This document shows positions 1-5,789 of a DNA stretch of 6,606 nt, piece by piece. Numbering within the stretch: the stretch's first letter is position 1; every line of letters begins with the position of its first letter. The stretch is from Devosia sp. (GTDB taxonomy: Bacteria > Pseudomonadota > Alphaproteobacteria > Rhizobiales > Devosiaceae). The position numbers were made by a program, and so were the translations under genes. Under the pieces are notes generated by a model that saw nothing but the letters and a program-made list of their open reading frames with translations, searched no databases and was not told where the DNA came from. Where the stretch lies: positions 1 to 6,606 of the forward strand of contig JAEUMC010000015.1 of NCBI GenBank assembly GCA_016793415.1, given 5' to 3'.

Positions 1-476
1 GAATTAGGCAAGCCCAGCCTGGCGAAGGCGATACGCCTGGTGATCTCGGGTTCGCGGCGTGGGAAGCCAGCGTGTTCGGCCACCACGACGCCGGTCGGAC
101 CGATCGTGGGGCGTTGCGCGAGGCGTTCCGGCGATTCTGCCGGCAGGCGCCGGAAGCCATCCTGGTTGCCGAGGAGGATGGACTGTTGCTCGGCTGGGGT
201 GCCCGCGAACACCACGATGAACAGGTTTCGGATTTGTGGGTGGCGCCACACAGCCAGGGCAGGGGCGTCGGCGGCTTGCTGCTCGGGGTATTGCTGGACC
301 AGATCGCGGCGGCGGGGCACGACCATGCGAAGGTGGAGACGCTCGCCGGCAATATCGGAGCCATCGCCTTCTACCAGCGGCATGGATTTGCCGAAGTTTG
401 GCGCGCAGAGAAGTTTTCTGCGGCGCTCGGCTATGCCATAGACAAAGTCGGAATGAACAAGAGCCTTAGCCCATGA
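1..476 (+). CDS. GNAT family N-acetyltransferase (5' end outside the window)
   Basis: Transfers an acetyl group from acetyl-CoA to an unknown amine; likely cytoplasmic. The reading frame is open from the left edge (first full codon at base 3, reading [10 protein letters not shown]), which is how many GNAT proteins begin one or a few codons after Met, so the true start probably lies just outside. The GTG at 72 is a poor start because it would remove the first strand and helix. About 157 residues are visible. The acetyl-CoA pyrophosphate loop QGRGVG is at 255-272, after the strand SDLWVAPHS, and the motif-B segment [13 protein letters not shown] follows. Its TGA overlaps the gatB ATG (ATGA, 4 bp), so the two are co-transcribed and probably translationally coupled. 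A role in protein or tRNA modification cannot be inferred from position alone. The family call is firm; the substrate is unknown. Confidence 0.88.
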   Translation, partial: IRQAQPGEGDTPGDLGFAAWEASVFGHHDAGRTDRGALREAFRRFCRQAPEAILVAEEDGLLLGWGAREHHDEQVSDLWVAPHSQGRGVGGLLLGVLLDQIAAAGHDHAKVETLAGNIGAIAFYQRHGFAEVWRAEKFSAALGYAIDKVGMNKSLSP

Positions 477-1975
477 CCCTTATCGATACCCGTACGCCGA
501 ACCCCAAGAGCTTCATCCAGGGAGCCACCGGGGATTGGGAAATCGTCATCGGCATGGAAGTGCACGCGCAGGTGCTGTCGGAGAGCAAGCTGTTCTCCGG
601 CTCCTCGACCGAATTCGGCTCGCCGCCCAATTCCAATGTCAGCTTCGTCGATGCCGCCATGCCCGGCATGCTGCCGGTCATCAATGACGAGTGCGTGCGC
701 CAGGCGGTGCGGACCGGCCTCGGGCTCAAGGCCAAGATCAACAAGCGCTCGATCTTTGATCGCAAGAACTACTTCTATCCGGACCTGCCGCAGGGCTACC
801 AGATCAGCCAGTTCAAGGATCCGATCGTCGGCGAGGGCAAGGTGCGGCTCGACATGGGCGGCGACGAGCACATCGAGATCGGCATCGAGCGGCTGCACCT
901 CGAGCAGGATGCGGGCAAGTCGATCCACGACCAGCATCCTTCCATGAGCTTTGTCGACCTGAACCGGTCGGGCGTGGCGCTGATGGAAATCGTCTCCAAG
1001 CCCGACCTTCGCAACTCCGACGAAGCCAAGGCCTATCTCGGCAAGCTGCGCAGCATCCTGCGCTACCTCGGCACCTGCGACGGCAATATGGAGCAGGGCT
1101 CGATGCGGGCCGATATCAACGTTTCGGTGCGCAAGCCCGGTGGCGAGTTCGGCACCCGCTGCGAAATCAAGAACGTCAATTCCATCCGCTTCGCCGGCCA
1201 GGCCATCGAGTTCGAGGCCCGTCGCCAGATCGACATCCTCGAGGCAGGCGGCTCGATCGACCAGGAGACCCGTCTCTACGATCCCAAGACCGGCGAGACG
1301 CGCTCGATGCGTTCCAAGGAAGAGGCGCACGACTACCGCTACTTCCCCGATCCGGACCTGCTGCCGCTCGAATTCGACCAGGCCTTCATCGACGATCTGG
1401 CGCAGCACCTGCCCGAACTGCCCGACGAGAAGGAGGCGCGTTTCGTCTCCGAATACGGCGTGACGGCCTATGATGCGATGGTGCTGACGCTGGAGCGCGA
1501 GACGGCCGACTATTACGAGGCCGCGGTGAAGCATGGGGCCACCAAACGCGACGGCAAGGCGGTCGCCAACCTGGTGACCGGCGACATCGCTGCCTATGCC
1601 AACAGCCAGGGGCTGTCGGCGTTCGAGACCCACATCAAGCCGGGCCAGATCGCCGGCATCGTCGATCTGGTGGCCGCCGGGACGATCTCGTCCAAAGGCG
1701 CCAAGGACCTGCTGCAGGTGATCATCGCCGAGGAGCCCGAGGGCGAGCCGGCCGAGATCGTCGAGCGGCGCGGCATGAAGCAGGTGACCGATCTCGGCGC
1801 CATCGAGAAGGTGGTCGACGAGATCATCGCTGCCAACCCCGACCAGGTCGCCAAGGTGCAGGCCAAGCCGACCCTGATCGGCTGGTTCGTCGGCCAGGCC
1901 ATGAAGGCCTCGGGCGGCAAGGCCAACCCGCAGGCGCTGAACGAAATCCTGAAGAAGAAGCTGGGGCTCGAATAG
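473..1975 (+). CDS. gatB: Asp-tRNA(Asn)/Glu-tRNA(Gln) amidotransferase subunit B
   Basis: Subunit of cytoplasmic GatCAB. It phosphorylates the misacylated Asp-tRNAAsn or Glu-tRNAGln and amidates it with ammonia channelled from GatA, giving Asn- or Gln-tRNA. It is 500 residues long, normal for the family. Visible hallmarks: [13 protein letters not shown] (22-34), [19 protein letters not shown] (95-113), [15 protein letters not shown] (161-175), [15 protein letters not shown] (206-220), RCEIKNVNS (229-237) and [13 protein letters not shown] (287-299) in the cradle/kinase domain. A helical YqeY-like tail from about residue 345 ends with [16 protein letters not shown] (471-486). The ATG at 473 sits inside the GNAT stop, with only a weak AAGAG at 459-463, which suggests coupling to upstream translation. 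gatA and gatC are not in the window; they may lie to the left. Its stop codon is part of the next gene's AGGAGG. Confidence 0.99.
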   Translation: MTLIDTRTPNPKSFIQGATGDWEIVIGMEVHAQVLSESKLFSGSSTEFGSPPNSNVSFVDAAMPGMLPVINDECVRQAVRTGLGLKAKINKRSIFDRKNYFYPDLPQGYQISQFKDPIVGEGKVRLDMGGDEHIEIGIERLHLEQDAGKSIHDQHPSMSFVDLNRSGVALMEIVSKPDLRNSDEAKAYLGKLRSILRYLGTCDGNMEQGSMRADINVSVRKPGGEFGTRCEIKNVNSIRFAGQAIEFEARRQIDILEAGGSIDQETRLYDPKTGETRSMRSKEEAHDYRYFPDPDLLPLEFDQAFIDDLAQHLPELPDEKEARFVSEYGVTAYDAMVLTLERETADYYEAAVKHGATKRDGKAVANLVTGDIAAYANSQGLSAFETHIKPGQIAGIVDLVAAGTISSKGAKDLLQVIIAEEPEGEPAEIVERRGMKQVTDLGAIEKVVDEIIAANPDQVAKVQAKPTLIGWFVGQAMKASGGKANPQALNEILKKKLGLE

Positions 1976-1979
1976 GAGG
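1974..1979 (+). promoter_or_regulatory. Shine-Dalgarno AGGAGG overlapping the gatB stop, fixing a TTG start
   Basis: The perfect AGGAGG uses the last two bases of the gatB TAG and lies five bases before the TTG at 1985. No ATG or GTG occurs at a suitable place in that frame, so this site decides the TTG start of the DUF1330 gene. Ribosomes finishing gatB would release on top of this site, favouring re-initiation. Confidence 0.85.
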
Positions 1980-1984
1980 AGCGA

Positions 1985-2278
1985 TTGGCCAGGGGGTACT
2001 GGGTCGTCAATCTCGAGGTCACGGACCCCGAGGCCTACAAGCAGTATCAGGCATTCGTTCGCCCGTTCCTTGCCGCCAATGATGGTCGCTTCATCATTCG
2101 CGGTGGGCAGCAGAGCATTGTCGAGGGCACGGTGAGCCCTCGCGTGGTGGTCATCGAGTTCCCGAGTTACGAACAGGCGGTACGGGTCTACCGCTCCGCC
2201 GAGTATCAGCAGGGAATGCAGCTCCGCCTCGGTGCGAGCTCCGCCAACTTCGCCATCGTTGAAGGGCTCGACAACTGA
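1985..2278 (+). CDS. DUF1330 family protein (small dimeric alpha/beta-barrel fold)
   Basis: A 97-residue cytoplasmic protein with a TTG start. The full DUF1330 pattern is visible: YWVVNLEVTDPEAYKQYQ (5-22), a central glycine-rich segment GGQQSIVEG (40-48), the strand RVVVIEFPS (53-61), then AVRVYRSAEYQQ (65-76) and the closing strand FAIVEGLD (89-96). The family adopts a ferredoxin-like dimeric alpha-beta barrel; no reaction is established for it. Length is typical. It follows gatB with a nine-base gap, and its TGA shares one base with the ATG of the membrane-protein gene (TGATG), so it belongs to the gatB transcription unit. That position may reflect only shared expression. Confidence 0.9.
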   Translation: MARGYWVVNLEVTDPEAYKQYQAFVRPFLAANDGRFIIRGGQQSIVEGTVSPRVVVIEFPSYEQAVRVYRSAEYQQGMQLRLGASSANFAIVEGLDN

Positions 2279-2802
2279 TGGCCGAGCCCGGCAAGCCTTC
2301 GCTGGAAGAGCGGATCGCCGAAGGGCGCAAGGCCCAGGGGCCGTTCGTCATCGGCGGCTTCGTCATCCGGATTGCCATGCTGGTGCCGGTGATCGCCCTC
2401 AGCATCGCTTCGGTGGCGCTGATCGTTTACGGCGCGTTCGAGACTCGCCACCTGTTGGTGGCCCTGTTCGGCGGACACCCGGTGACCCGTGACGAGGCGA
2501 TCCTGCTCGCCATCGAGATCGTCGACCTGTTCCTTCTCGCCACGGTGGTGCAGGTCGTCTCGCTGGGGCTCTACCAGCTCTATTTCCGGCAGGATCTGCA
2601 ACTCCCCAGGTGGCTGAAGATCGAAACACTCGATGATCTGAAGTCGAAGCTGGTCGGCGTGACCATTACCGTGCTCGCGGTATATTTCCTCGGTCGCGCC
2701 GTGGTGTGGGAAACCGGCATCGACATCCTCTACCTCGGAGGCGCCGTGGCGGTGATGATCGTCGCCCTGACCTGGTTCCTCTCCAAGATCGACCACGACT
2801 AG
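2278..2802 (+). CDS. YqhA / UPF0114 family membrane protein
   Basis: A 174-residue inner-membrane protein of unknown activity. Four hydrophobic segments are seen at roughly 31-52, 75-102, 125-143 and 148-168, after a polar N-terminal stretch of about 20 residues with no signal peptide. The family signature is clear between helices 2 and 3: LLATVVQVVSLGLYQLYF (86-103), followed by LPRWLKIETLDDLKSKL (109-125) and VYFLGRAV (135-142). This matches the YqhA pattern of a helix ending in GLYxL, then a WLxIxxLDDLKxKL loop. The ATG overlaps the preceding stop by one base, with a modest GAAGGG at 2261-2266, so it is co-expressed with gatB and the DUF1330 gene. It is probably the last gene of that unit, since 58 bp and a hairpin follow. 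Family call firm, function unknown. Confidence 0.88.
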   Translation: MAEPGKPSLEERIAEGRKAQGPFVIGGFVIRIAMLVPVIALSIASVALIVYGAFETRHLLVALFGGHPVTRDEAILLAIEIVDLFLLATVVQVVSLGLYQLYFRQDLQLPRWLKIETLDDLKSKLVGVTITVLAVYFLGRAVVWETGIDILYLGGAVAVMIVALTWFLSKIDHD

Positions 2803-2824
2803 CGGAACCGCCTGGTGCTGCGGA

Positions 2825-2852
2825 CCGTTGACGAAAACCACCCCGTCAACGG
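2825..2852 (+). promoter_or_regulatory. Perfect 9-bp hairpin reaching into the VOC ribosome binding site
   Basis: CCGTTGACG (2825-2833) and CGTCAACGG (2844-2852) are exact inverted copies around a 10-base loop. The last two bases of the right arm are the first GG of GGAGG (2851-2855), the ribosome site of the ATG at 2861. No T-run follows on either strand, so a standard Rho-independent terminator is unlikely. It could be an RNA hairpin that partly masks the ribosome site, a processing or 3'-end stabilising structure after the membrane-protein gene, or a DNA operator. The structure is seen; its role is inferred. Confidence 0.55.
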
Positions 2853-2860
2853 AGGCAGCG

Positions 2861-3346
2861 ATGTCCGTGCTCAATCGTGTCCTGTTCAACGTCCTCTGCA
2901 AGGACCTCGCCGACAGCACCGCATTCTACAAACAGCTGTTCGGGCTGGAGACCATCTACGACAGCGACTGGTTCGTCGTGCTCACCCCCAAGGGGCAGCC
3001 GAACGTGCAGATCGGGCTGATCGACCAGATGAGCCAGTTCACGCCGCGCCATGCCTGGGGCATGCACGAAGGGACCTATCTGACCTTCGAGGTCGATGAT
3101 GTGTTCGAGGTACTCGACCGGGCACGGGCCCTAGGCGCCGAGGTGGTGTCGGAGGCCATCGCGCTCGACTACGGGCAGACGCGTGGGCTGATCCGCGATC
3201 TCAACGGCATGGTGATCGACGTGTCGACGCCGACCGCGCAACTGGCCATGCGCGAGGACGTGATCATCGAGGAGGTCGACCGCGACACGGCCATCGACCA
3301 GCAGCAGCCGGAGGATCGGGACGCCGTATCGCGGCCGGTCTGGTAG
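2861..3346 (+). CDS. VOC family (glyoxalase/bleomycin-resistance fold) protein with acidic C-terminal tail
   Basis: A 161-residue cytoplasmic protein of the vicinal-oxygen-chelate superfamily; the reaction is unknown. The first beta-alpha-beta module is RVLFNVLCKDLADSTAFYKQLFGLE (residues 6-30, split here as RVLFNVLCKDL and STAFYKQLFGLE), followed by SDWFVVLTP (35-43). The second module starts at GTYLTFEVDDVFEVLDRARALG (from residue 71) and closes with IRDLNGMVIDVSTP (111-124). Asp120 sits where many relatives carry the metal-ligand Glu. A tail of about 35 residues rich in Glu and Asp (from about 127) goes beyond the normal fold. The ATG at 2861 is chosen over the in-frame TTG at 2828 because GGAGG lies five bases upstream and homologous sequence begins there. 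It ends one base from the stop of the convergent gene. Confidence 0.85.
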   Translation: MSVLNRVLFNVLCKDLADSTAFYKQLFGLETIYDSDWFVVLTPKGQPNVQIGLIDQMSQFTPRHAWGMHEGTYLTFEVDDVFEVLDRARALGAEVVSEAIALDYGQTRGLIRDLNGMVIDVSTPTAQLAMREDVIIEEVDRDTAIDQQQPEDRDAVSRPVW

Positions 3347-3357
3347 GTCACACCGGC
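3334..3357. terminator. Possible weak stem across the two convergent stop codons
   Basis: GCCGGT (3334-3339) pairs exactly with ACCGGC (3352-3357) around 12 bases that contain both stop codons. On the + strand it is followed by only three T residues, and no T-run is found on the - strand side. With one base between the converging genes there is no other room for a terminator. The stem is short and may be chance in GC-rich DNA. Confidence 0.2.
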
Positions 3358-3932
3358 TTTCCGACGGTCATGGCGGCGCGGAAATCGGGATCGGGATCGA
3401 GCCAGGTCGATTCCGGCATGGCGCCGACGGCGTCGAAGTAGCGGCTCATGAAGGCGCGATAGGATGCACAGAAAGCGATGTCGGCGATTTCCCGGTCGCC
3501 AAACCCATGCTTGCGCAGCATGTCGATGTCGCTCTCGGTAATGAGGCTGGCGTCACGCGCTACCTGCTCGGCATAGGCCAGCATGGCGACGGTCTTGGCA
3601 GCGAGGCCGGCGCTGCGAAAATCGTGCTGGATCGCCAGCACCTTCTCTTTCGAGCCGAGGTCGTTGACCAGCAGCTTGGCATAGACGTGCGAACAGTAGC
3701 TCGACGGAATCTGTTTGGCGGCCACCAGCGTGATCAGGCGCCAGTTCACCAGCCCCAGCGAGAAGCTATTGCGCGCCGCGTGCAGCAGGTGTTCGACCAT
3801 CGGAGCAATGTGCGGCAGTGCCGTCCAGCATTTGGTGCCCTCCATCACGAAGCCTAAGGCCCTTGCCTCGGTCTCATAAATTTCAGCAATGGCGCCGGTG
3901 GCGTCTTTCTCGTCGATGGTTTCAATGAACAT
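3348..3932 (-). CDS. AhpD-like / carboxymuconolactone decarboxylase family protein with degenerate active site
   Basis: A 194-residue protein with the layout of peroxidase-related AhpD-fold proteins: an N-terminal DEKDATGAIAEIYE segment (7-20), GFVMEGTKCWTALPHIAP (27-44), and the core helix LITLVAAKQIPSSYCSHVY (66-84). AhpD-type enzymes use a Cys-x-x-Cys pair, a His four residues after the second Cys, and a Glu a turn before. Here the pair reads S77-x-x-C80, the +4 position is Tyr84 (a His lies at 82), and the Glu position appears to be Arg65. The disulfide peroxidase chemistry of AhpD is therefore unlikely; a one-Cys or non-redox role is possible. The ATG at 3932 has AGGAGG at 3939-3944, six bases upstream. 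The 5' end of the gene is less GC-rich than its neighbours. It is downstream of the second VOC gene across 67 bp and could be expressed with it or from its own promoter. Confidence 0.75.
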   Translation of the reverse strand: MFIETIDEKDATGAIAEIYETEARALGFVMEGTKCWTALPHIAPMVEHLLHAARNSFSLGLVNWRLITLVAAKQIPSSYCSHVYAKLLVNDLGSKEKVLAIQHDFRSAGLAAKTVAMLAYAEQVARDASLITESDIDMLRKHGFGDREIADIAFCASYRAFMSRYFDAVGAMPESTWLDPDPDFRAAMTVGKPV

Positions 3933-3947
3933 GGGCGGCCTCCTCAG

Positions 3948-3960
3948 GTCATATGATGAC
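3948..3960. repeat. Small inverted repeat upstream of the AhpD-like gene
   Basis: GTCAT-ATG-ATGAC, with the 8-bp perfect palindrome TCATATGA inside, lies just upstream of the ribosome site of the - strand gene that starts at 3932. It is where an operator or -10 region would sit, but arms of five bases are short and no protein can be assigned. Confidence 0.3.
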
Positions 3961-3981
3961 TGGGGAAACTAGGGCGCGAAC

Positions 3982-3998
3982 CTGAACCGTGGCTGAAC
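3982..3998. promoter_or_regulatory. Direct repeat CTGAAC-N5-CTGAAC (candidate activator site)
   Basis: Two identical hexamers start 11 bp apart (3982-3987 and 3993-3998), with a further GAAC at 3978-3981. Read on the - strand it is GTTCAG-N5-GTTCAG, upstream of the AhpD-like gene. An 11-bp direct-repeat period is typical of OmpR/PhoB-family response-regulator sites. The repeat is seen; its use as a binding site is inference. Confidence 0.3.
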
Positions 3999-3999
3999 G

Positions 4000-4353
4000 C
4001 TAGTCGCGGTGGCTGAGGATGTTGATCAACCGTCCGAACGGATCGCGGACATAGAAGCGACGGACGCCCCAGGGCTCGTCGGCAGGGCCGTACTCAACCG
4101 TCAAGCCGGCGGCCCGGACCCGGGCTAGCGTAGCTTCGAGATCATCGACTTCGACCGAGAGATCCGGCACCGGCGTGCCCGAGCCACCCTCGCTGGCGAT
4201 GCTCACCTGCAGGTTCATCTGCGCCACCGAGCCGTAGGTGACGATCCAGCCGTGATCCATCAGTCGCTCCAGCCCGAGCACGTCGCCGTAGAACGCCTGC
4301 GCGGCCGAGAGGTCCTCGGCCGCGATGTTTGCGACGATGCGCCTGACCGTCAT
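4000..4353 (-). CDS. VOC family (glyoxalase/bleomycin-resistance fold) protein
   Basis: A compact 117-residue one-domain VOC protein, probably a dimer, with an unknown substrate. The N-terminal module is VRRIVANIAAEDLSAAQAFY (3-22), then GDVLGLERLMDHGWIVTYG (23-41) and MNLQVSIASEGGSGTPVPDL (46-65). The C-terminal module is SVEVDDLEATLARVRAAG (66-83), DEPWGVRRFYVRDPFGRL (92-109) and INILSH. The start at 4353 is chosen because the family begins MxVRRIVANI and because this ATG overlaps the transporter stop (ATGA, 4 bp); longer frames run through the transporter gene and are spurious. No strong ribosome site of its own is seen, which fits translational coupling. It is distant from the VOC protein at 2861-3346 and belongs to a different subgroup. 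Confidence 0.9.
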   Translation of the reverse strand: MTVRRIVANIAAEDLSAAQAFYGDVLGLERLMDHGWIVTYGSVAQMNLQVSIASEGGSGTPVPDLSVEVDDLEATLARVRAAGLTVEYGPADEPWGVRRFYVRDPFGRLINILSHRD

Positions 4354-5240
4354 GCCGGCGCCTTGCGCCAGCCCTTGACCAGTCGGCCGTCGATGAACAC
4401 GAGGCCGAGGAAGATCACGATGATGCCGAGGATGTGGATCAGCTCGAACCGCTCGTGCAGCACCAGCACGCCGAGCAGGATCGCCGAGATCGGGGTGATG
4501 AAGGTGTTGAGCGACAGGTTGGTGGCGCCGACGCGTGGCAGCAGCCAATAGACGAGAAGGAAGCTGAAGCTGGTCGAGAACACCGAGATGCCGAACAACG
4601 CGCCCCAGGTTTCCGGCCGGGTGATGATCGGGATGCCGGAGAAGAACAGCGCGATCGGGACCGAGATCAGCGCCGCGCCGGTCAGCGAGGCCGAGGCGAC
4701 CGCGTAGGGCTCGACCTTGGCGAAGCGTCGCGCATAGTTGAGGGTGAGCGCATAGCACAGCGTTGCGATGAACGCGGCGAGCAGGCCGATGACCTGCGCC
4801 GAGGCGCCGACGCCGAGCGAGGGCAGGGCGAGAATAACCGCGCCGGCAAAGCCGATGGCGACACCCACCACCTTGTTCCAGGTGGCTTTCTCACCACCCG
4901 GCCAGAGCTGCGAAACGATCACCGTGGTCATCGGGGTCATGCCGTTGATGACGCCGACGATCGAGCTGGCGACCGTCTGCTCGGCGAAGGGGAACAGCGC
5001 GAACGGAATGGCGTAGTTGAGGATGCCGAGGATCAGGAACTGCCAGTAGAGGTTGGGATCGGTCGGCAATTTCTTGCGGGTGGCGAAAAACACCAGCCAG
5101 CAGATCGCGGCGCCGATGGTCACGCGGCCGGCGGAGACCCAGAGCGGGCTGATCTCGCGGATCAGCACCGCATTGAACAGGAACGAGCAGCCCCAGACGG
5201 CGCCGAGCAGGATAATGAGCAGCCAGTATTGCAGTTTCAT
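4350..5240 (-). CDS. EamA/DMT-superfamily transporter
   Basis: A 296-residue inner-membrane protein with two EamA repeats and about ten helices (roughly 4-24, 33-53, 66-86, 91-111, 122-140, 149-169, 180-200, 212-232, 241-261, 266-285). The first repeat shows LLGAVWGCSFLFNAVLIREISP, the usual EamA opening (key residues W16, G17, F20), and IVGVINGMTPMTTVIVS (94-110). The second shows NLSLNTFITPISAILLGVL (241-259) and LHERF (261-265), the conserved end with a charged residue. Members export metabolites or amino acids; the substrate cannot be read from sequence. The ATG at 5240 is preferred over an upstream in-frame codon at 5288 because the hydrophobic first helix follows it directly and AAGGAG lies eight bases upstream. 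It sits between the tautomerase and VOC genes, overlapping the latter, which suggests it moves a compound those enzymes handle (inference). Confidence 0.9.
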   Translation of the reverse strand: MKLQYWLLIILLGAVWGCSFLFNAVLIREISPLWVSAGRVTIGAAICWLVFFATRKKLPTDPNLYWQFLILGILNYAIPFALFPFAEQTVASSIVGVINGMTPMTTVIVSQLWPGGEKATWNKVVGVAIGFAGAVILALPSLGVGASAQVIGLLAAFIATLCYALTLNYARRFAKVEPYAVASASLTGAALISVPIALFFSGIPIITRPETWGALFGISVFSTSFSFLLVYWLLPRVGATNLSLNTFITPISAILLGVLVLHERFELIHILGIIVIFLGLVFIDGRLVKGWRKAPA

Positions 5241-5248
5241 CGGTGCGG

Positions 5249-5254
5249 CTCCTT
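5249..5254 (-). promoter_or_regulatory. Shine-Dalgarno AAGGAG of the transporter, touching the tautomerase stop
   Basis: Read on the - strand, AAGGAG begins on the last base of the tautomerase TGA and ends eight bases before the ATG at 5240. It fixes the transporter start and ties the two genes into one message. Confidence 0.75.
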
Positions 5255-5640
5255 CAGACTTCGACCTTGAAGCCGAGTTCGATATCAACGGCGGCTTTGC
5301 CGCCTAGTCCCCAGTTTTCGCGCGGCACGTCATGGAGGATGATCTTGAGGTCTGACGCCGCGATGCCGAACGCCGCCAGCTCGCCGACCAGCGCGGCATA
5401 GAGCCGGCGCTTGGCCTCGATGGAGCGTCCGGTGAACAGTGCGATCTCAACCACGGTGTAGTTGGCGCCCTTGCCGGTCGGCGGGGCGAAGCTATGCAAG
5501 GGATACTCCACGATCCGGATATCGCGATCCTGCTCGGGGATGCGGATGGCTTCGACCAGCGCCCGCTGCACCGCCGCGATCAGCGCCTCGTGGCGATTGC
5601 CGATCCAACCGGCGCGGGTTTCAAGTCGGGTCGATGGCAT
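5254..5640 (-). CDS. Tautomerase family protein, malonate-semialdehyde-decarboxylase-like (Tautomerase_2 type)
   Basis: A 128-residue cytoplasmic enzyme. In this superfamily Met is removed and Pro becomes the N-terminal catalytic base or acid; here the sequence begins Met-Pro, and the start was chosen for that reason (GAGG at 5648-5651 supports it). The long form, with two beta-alpha-beta halves in one chain, matches malonate semialdehyde decarboxylase and its relatives rather than the 60-70-residue 4-oxalocrotonate tautomerases. IPEQDR (34-39) puts an Asp at mature position 37, as in that enzyme from memory. VVEIALFTGRSIEAKRRLY (63-81) keeps one Arg (R72), though the second Arg of the active-site pair seems to be Thr. 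VPRENWGLGGKAA (105-117) is the closing signature. The substrate is unknown, and decarboxylation is not assured. It is the first gene of the - strand cassette, so the promoter should lie in 5641-5789. Confidence 0.85.
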   Translation of the reverse strand: MPSTRLETRAGWIGNRHEALIAAVQRALVEAIRIPEQDRDIRIVEYPLHSFAPPTGKGANYTVVEIALFTGRSIEAKRRLYAALVGELAAFGIAASDLKIILHDVPRENWGLGGKAAVDIELGFKVEV

Positions 5641-5698
5641 CGGATATCCTCGAGAGGGGCGGAAGATGGACCAGAAAGCAGAGTCGCGTCGAACCGAT

Positions 5699-5746
5699 TT
5701 TGACAATGGGTCCGATCGATTCCCGTGATGGTCCCGTTTTGTCAAA
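5699..5746. promoter_or_regulatory. Divergent control region with inverted TTGACA boxes
   Basis: TTTGACAA (5699-5706) and its exact inverse TTGTCAAA (5739-5746) lie 40 bp apart, start to start, in the 149 bp between the tautomerase and unknown genes. Each contains a perfect TTGACA: one on the + strand (5700-5705), reading toward 5790, and one on the - strand (5745-5740), reading toward 5640. Matching -10 boxes are weak (for the + strand CGTGAT at 5724-5729, 18-base spacing). The pair may be overlapping face-to-face promoters or the two half sites of a regulator. Confidence 0.45.
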
Positions 5747-5789
5747 GCCTGGCCCACACCTACATAGCTCGCAGATGGAGGGCTGTTGC

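Noticed and set aside
431..1633. 400-residue open frame on the - strand across gatB
   Set aside because: It lies wholly opposite gatB, whose full set of family motifs is on the + strand. Long antisense frames are expected in high-GC codon-biased genes, and its translation shows no recognisable domain.
2825..2852. Rho-independent terminator after the membrane-protein gene
   Set aside because: The stem is perfect, but no T-run follows it on either strand, so it is recorded as a regulatory hairpin instead.
2206..2919. 237-residue - strand frame across the membrane protein and VOC start
   Set aside because: Antisense to three well-supported genes, with a His/Asp/Glu-rich composition and no domain.
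4000..4758. Long 252-residue version of the second VOC protein
   Set aside because: The N-terminal 135 residues are the transporter gene read in the wrong frame. The family start at 4353 and the ATGA overlap are decisive.
4434..5270. 278-residue open frame on the + strand across the transporter gene
   Set aside because: Very rich in charged residues (Arg, Asp, Glu), the mirror of a hydrophobic membrane protein. The EamA protein on the opposite strand is clearly the real gene.
5439..5789. N-terminal extension of the unknown protein back to 5439
   Set aside because: It would run antisense through the tautomerase and lacks a ribosome site. GGAGGG before the ATG at 5790 marks the start.
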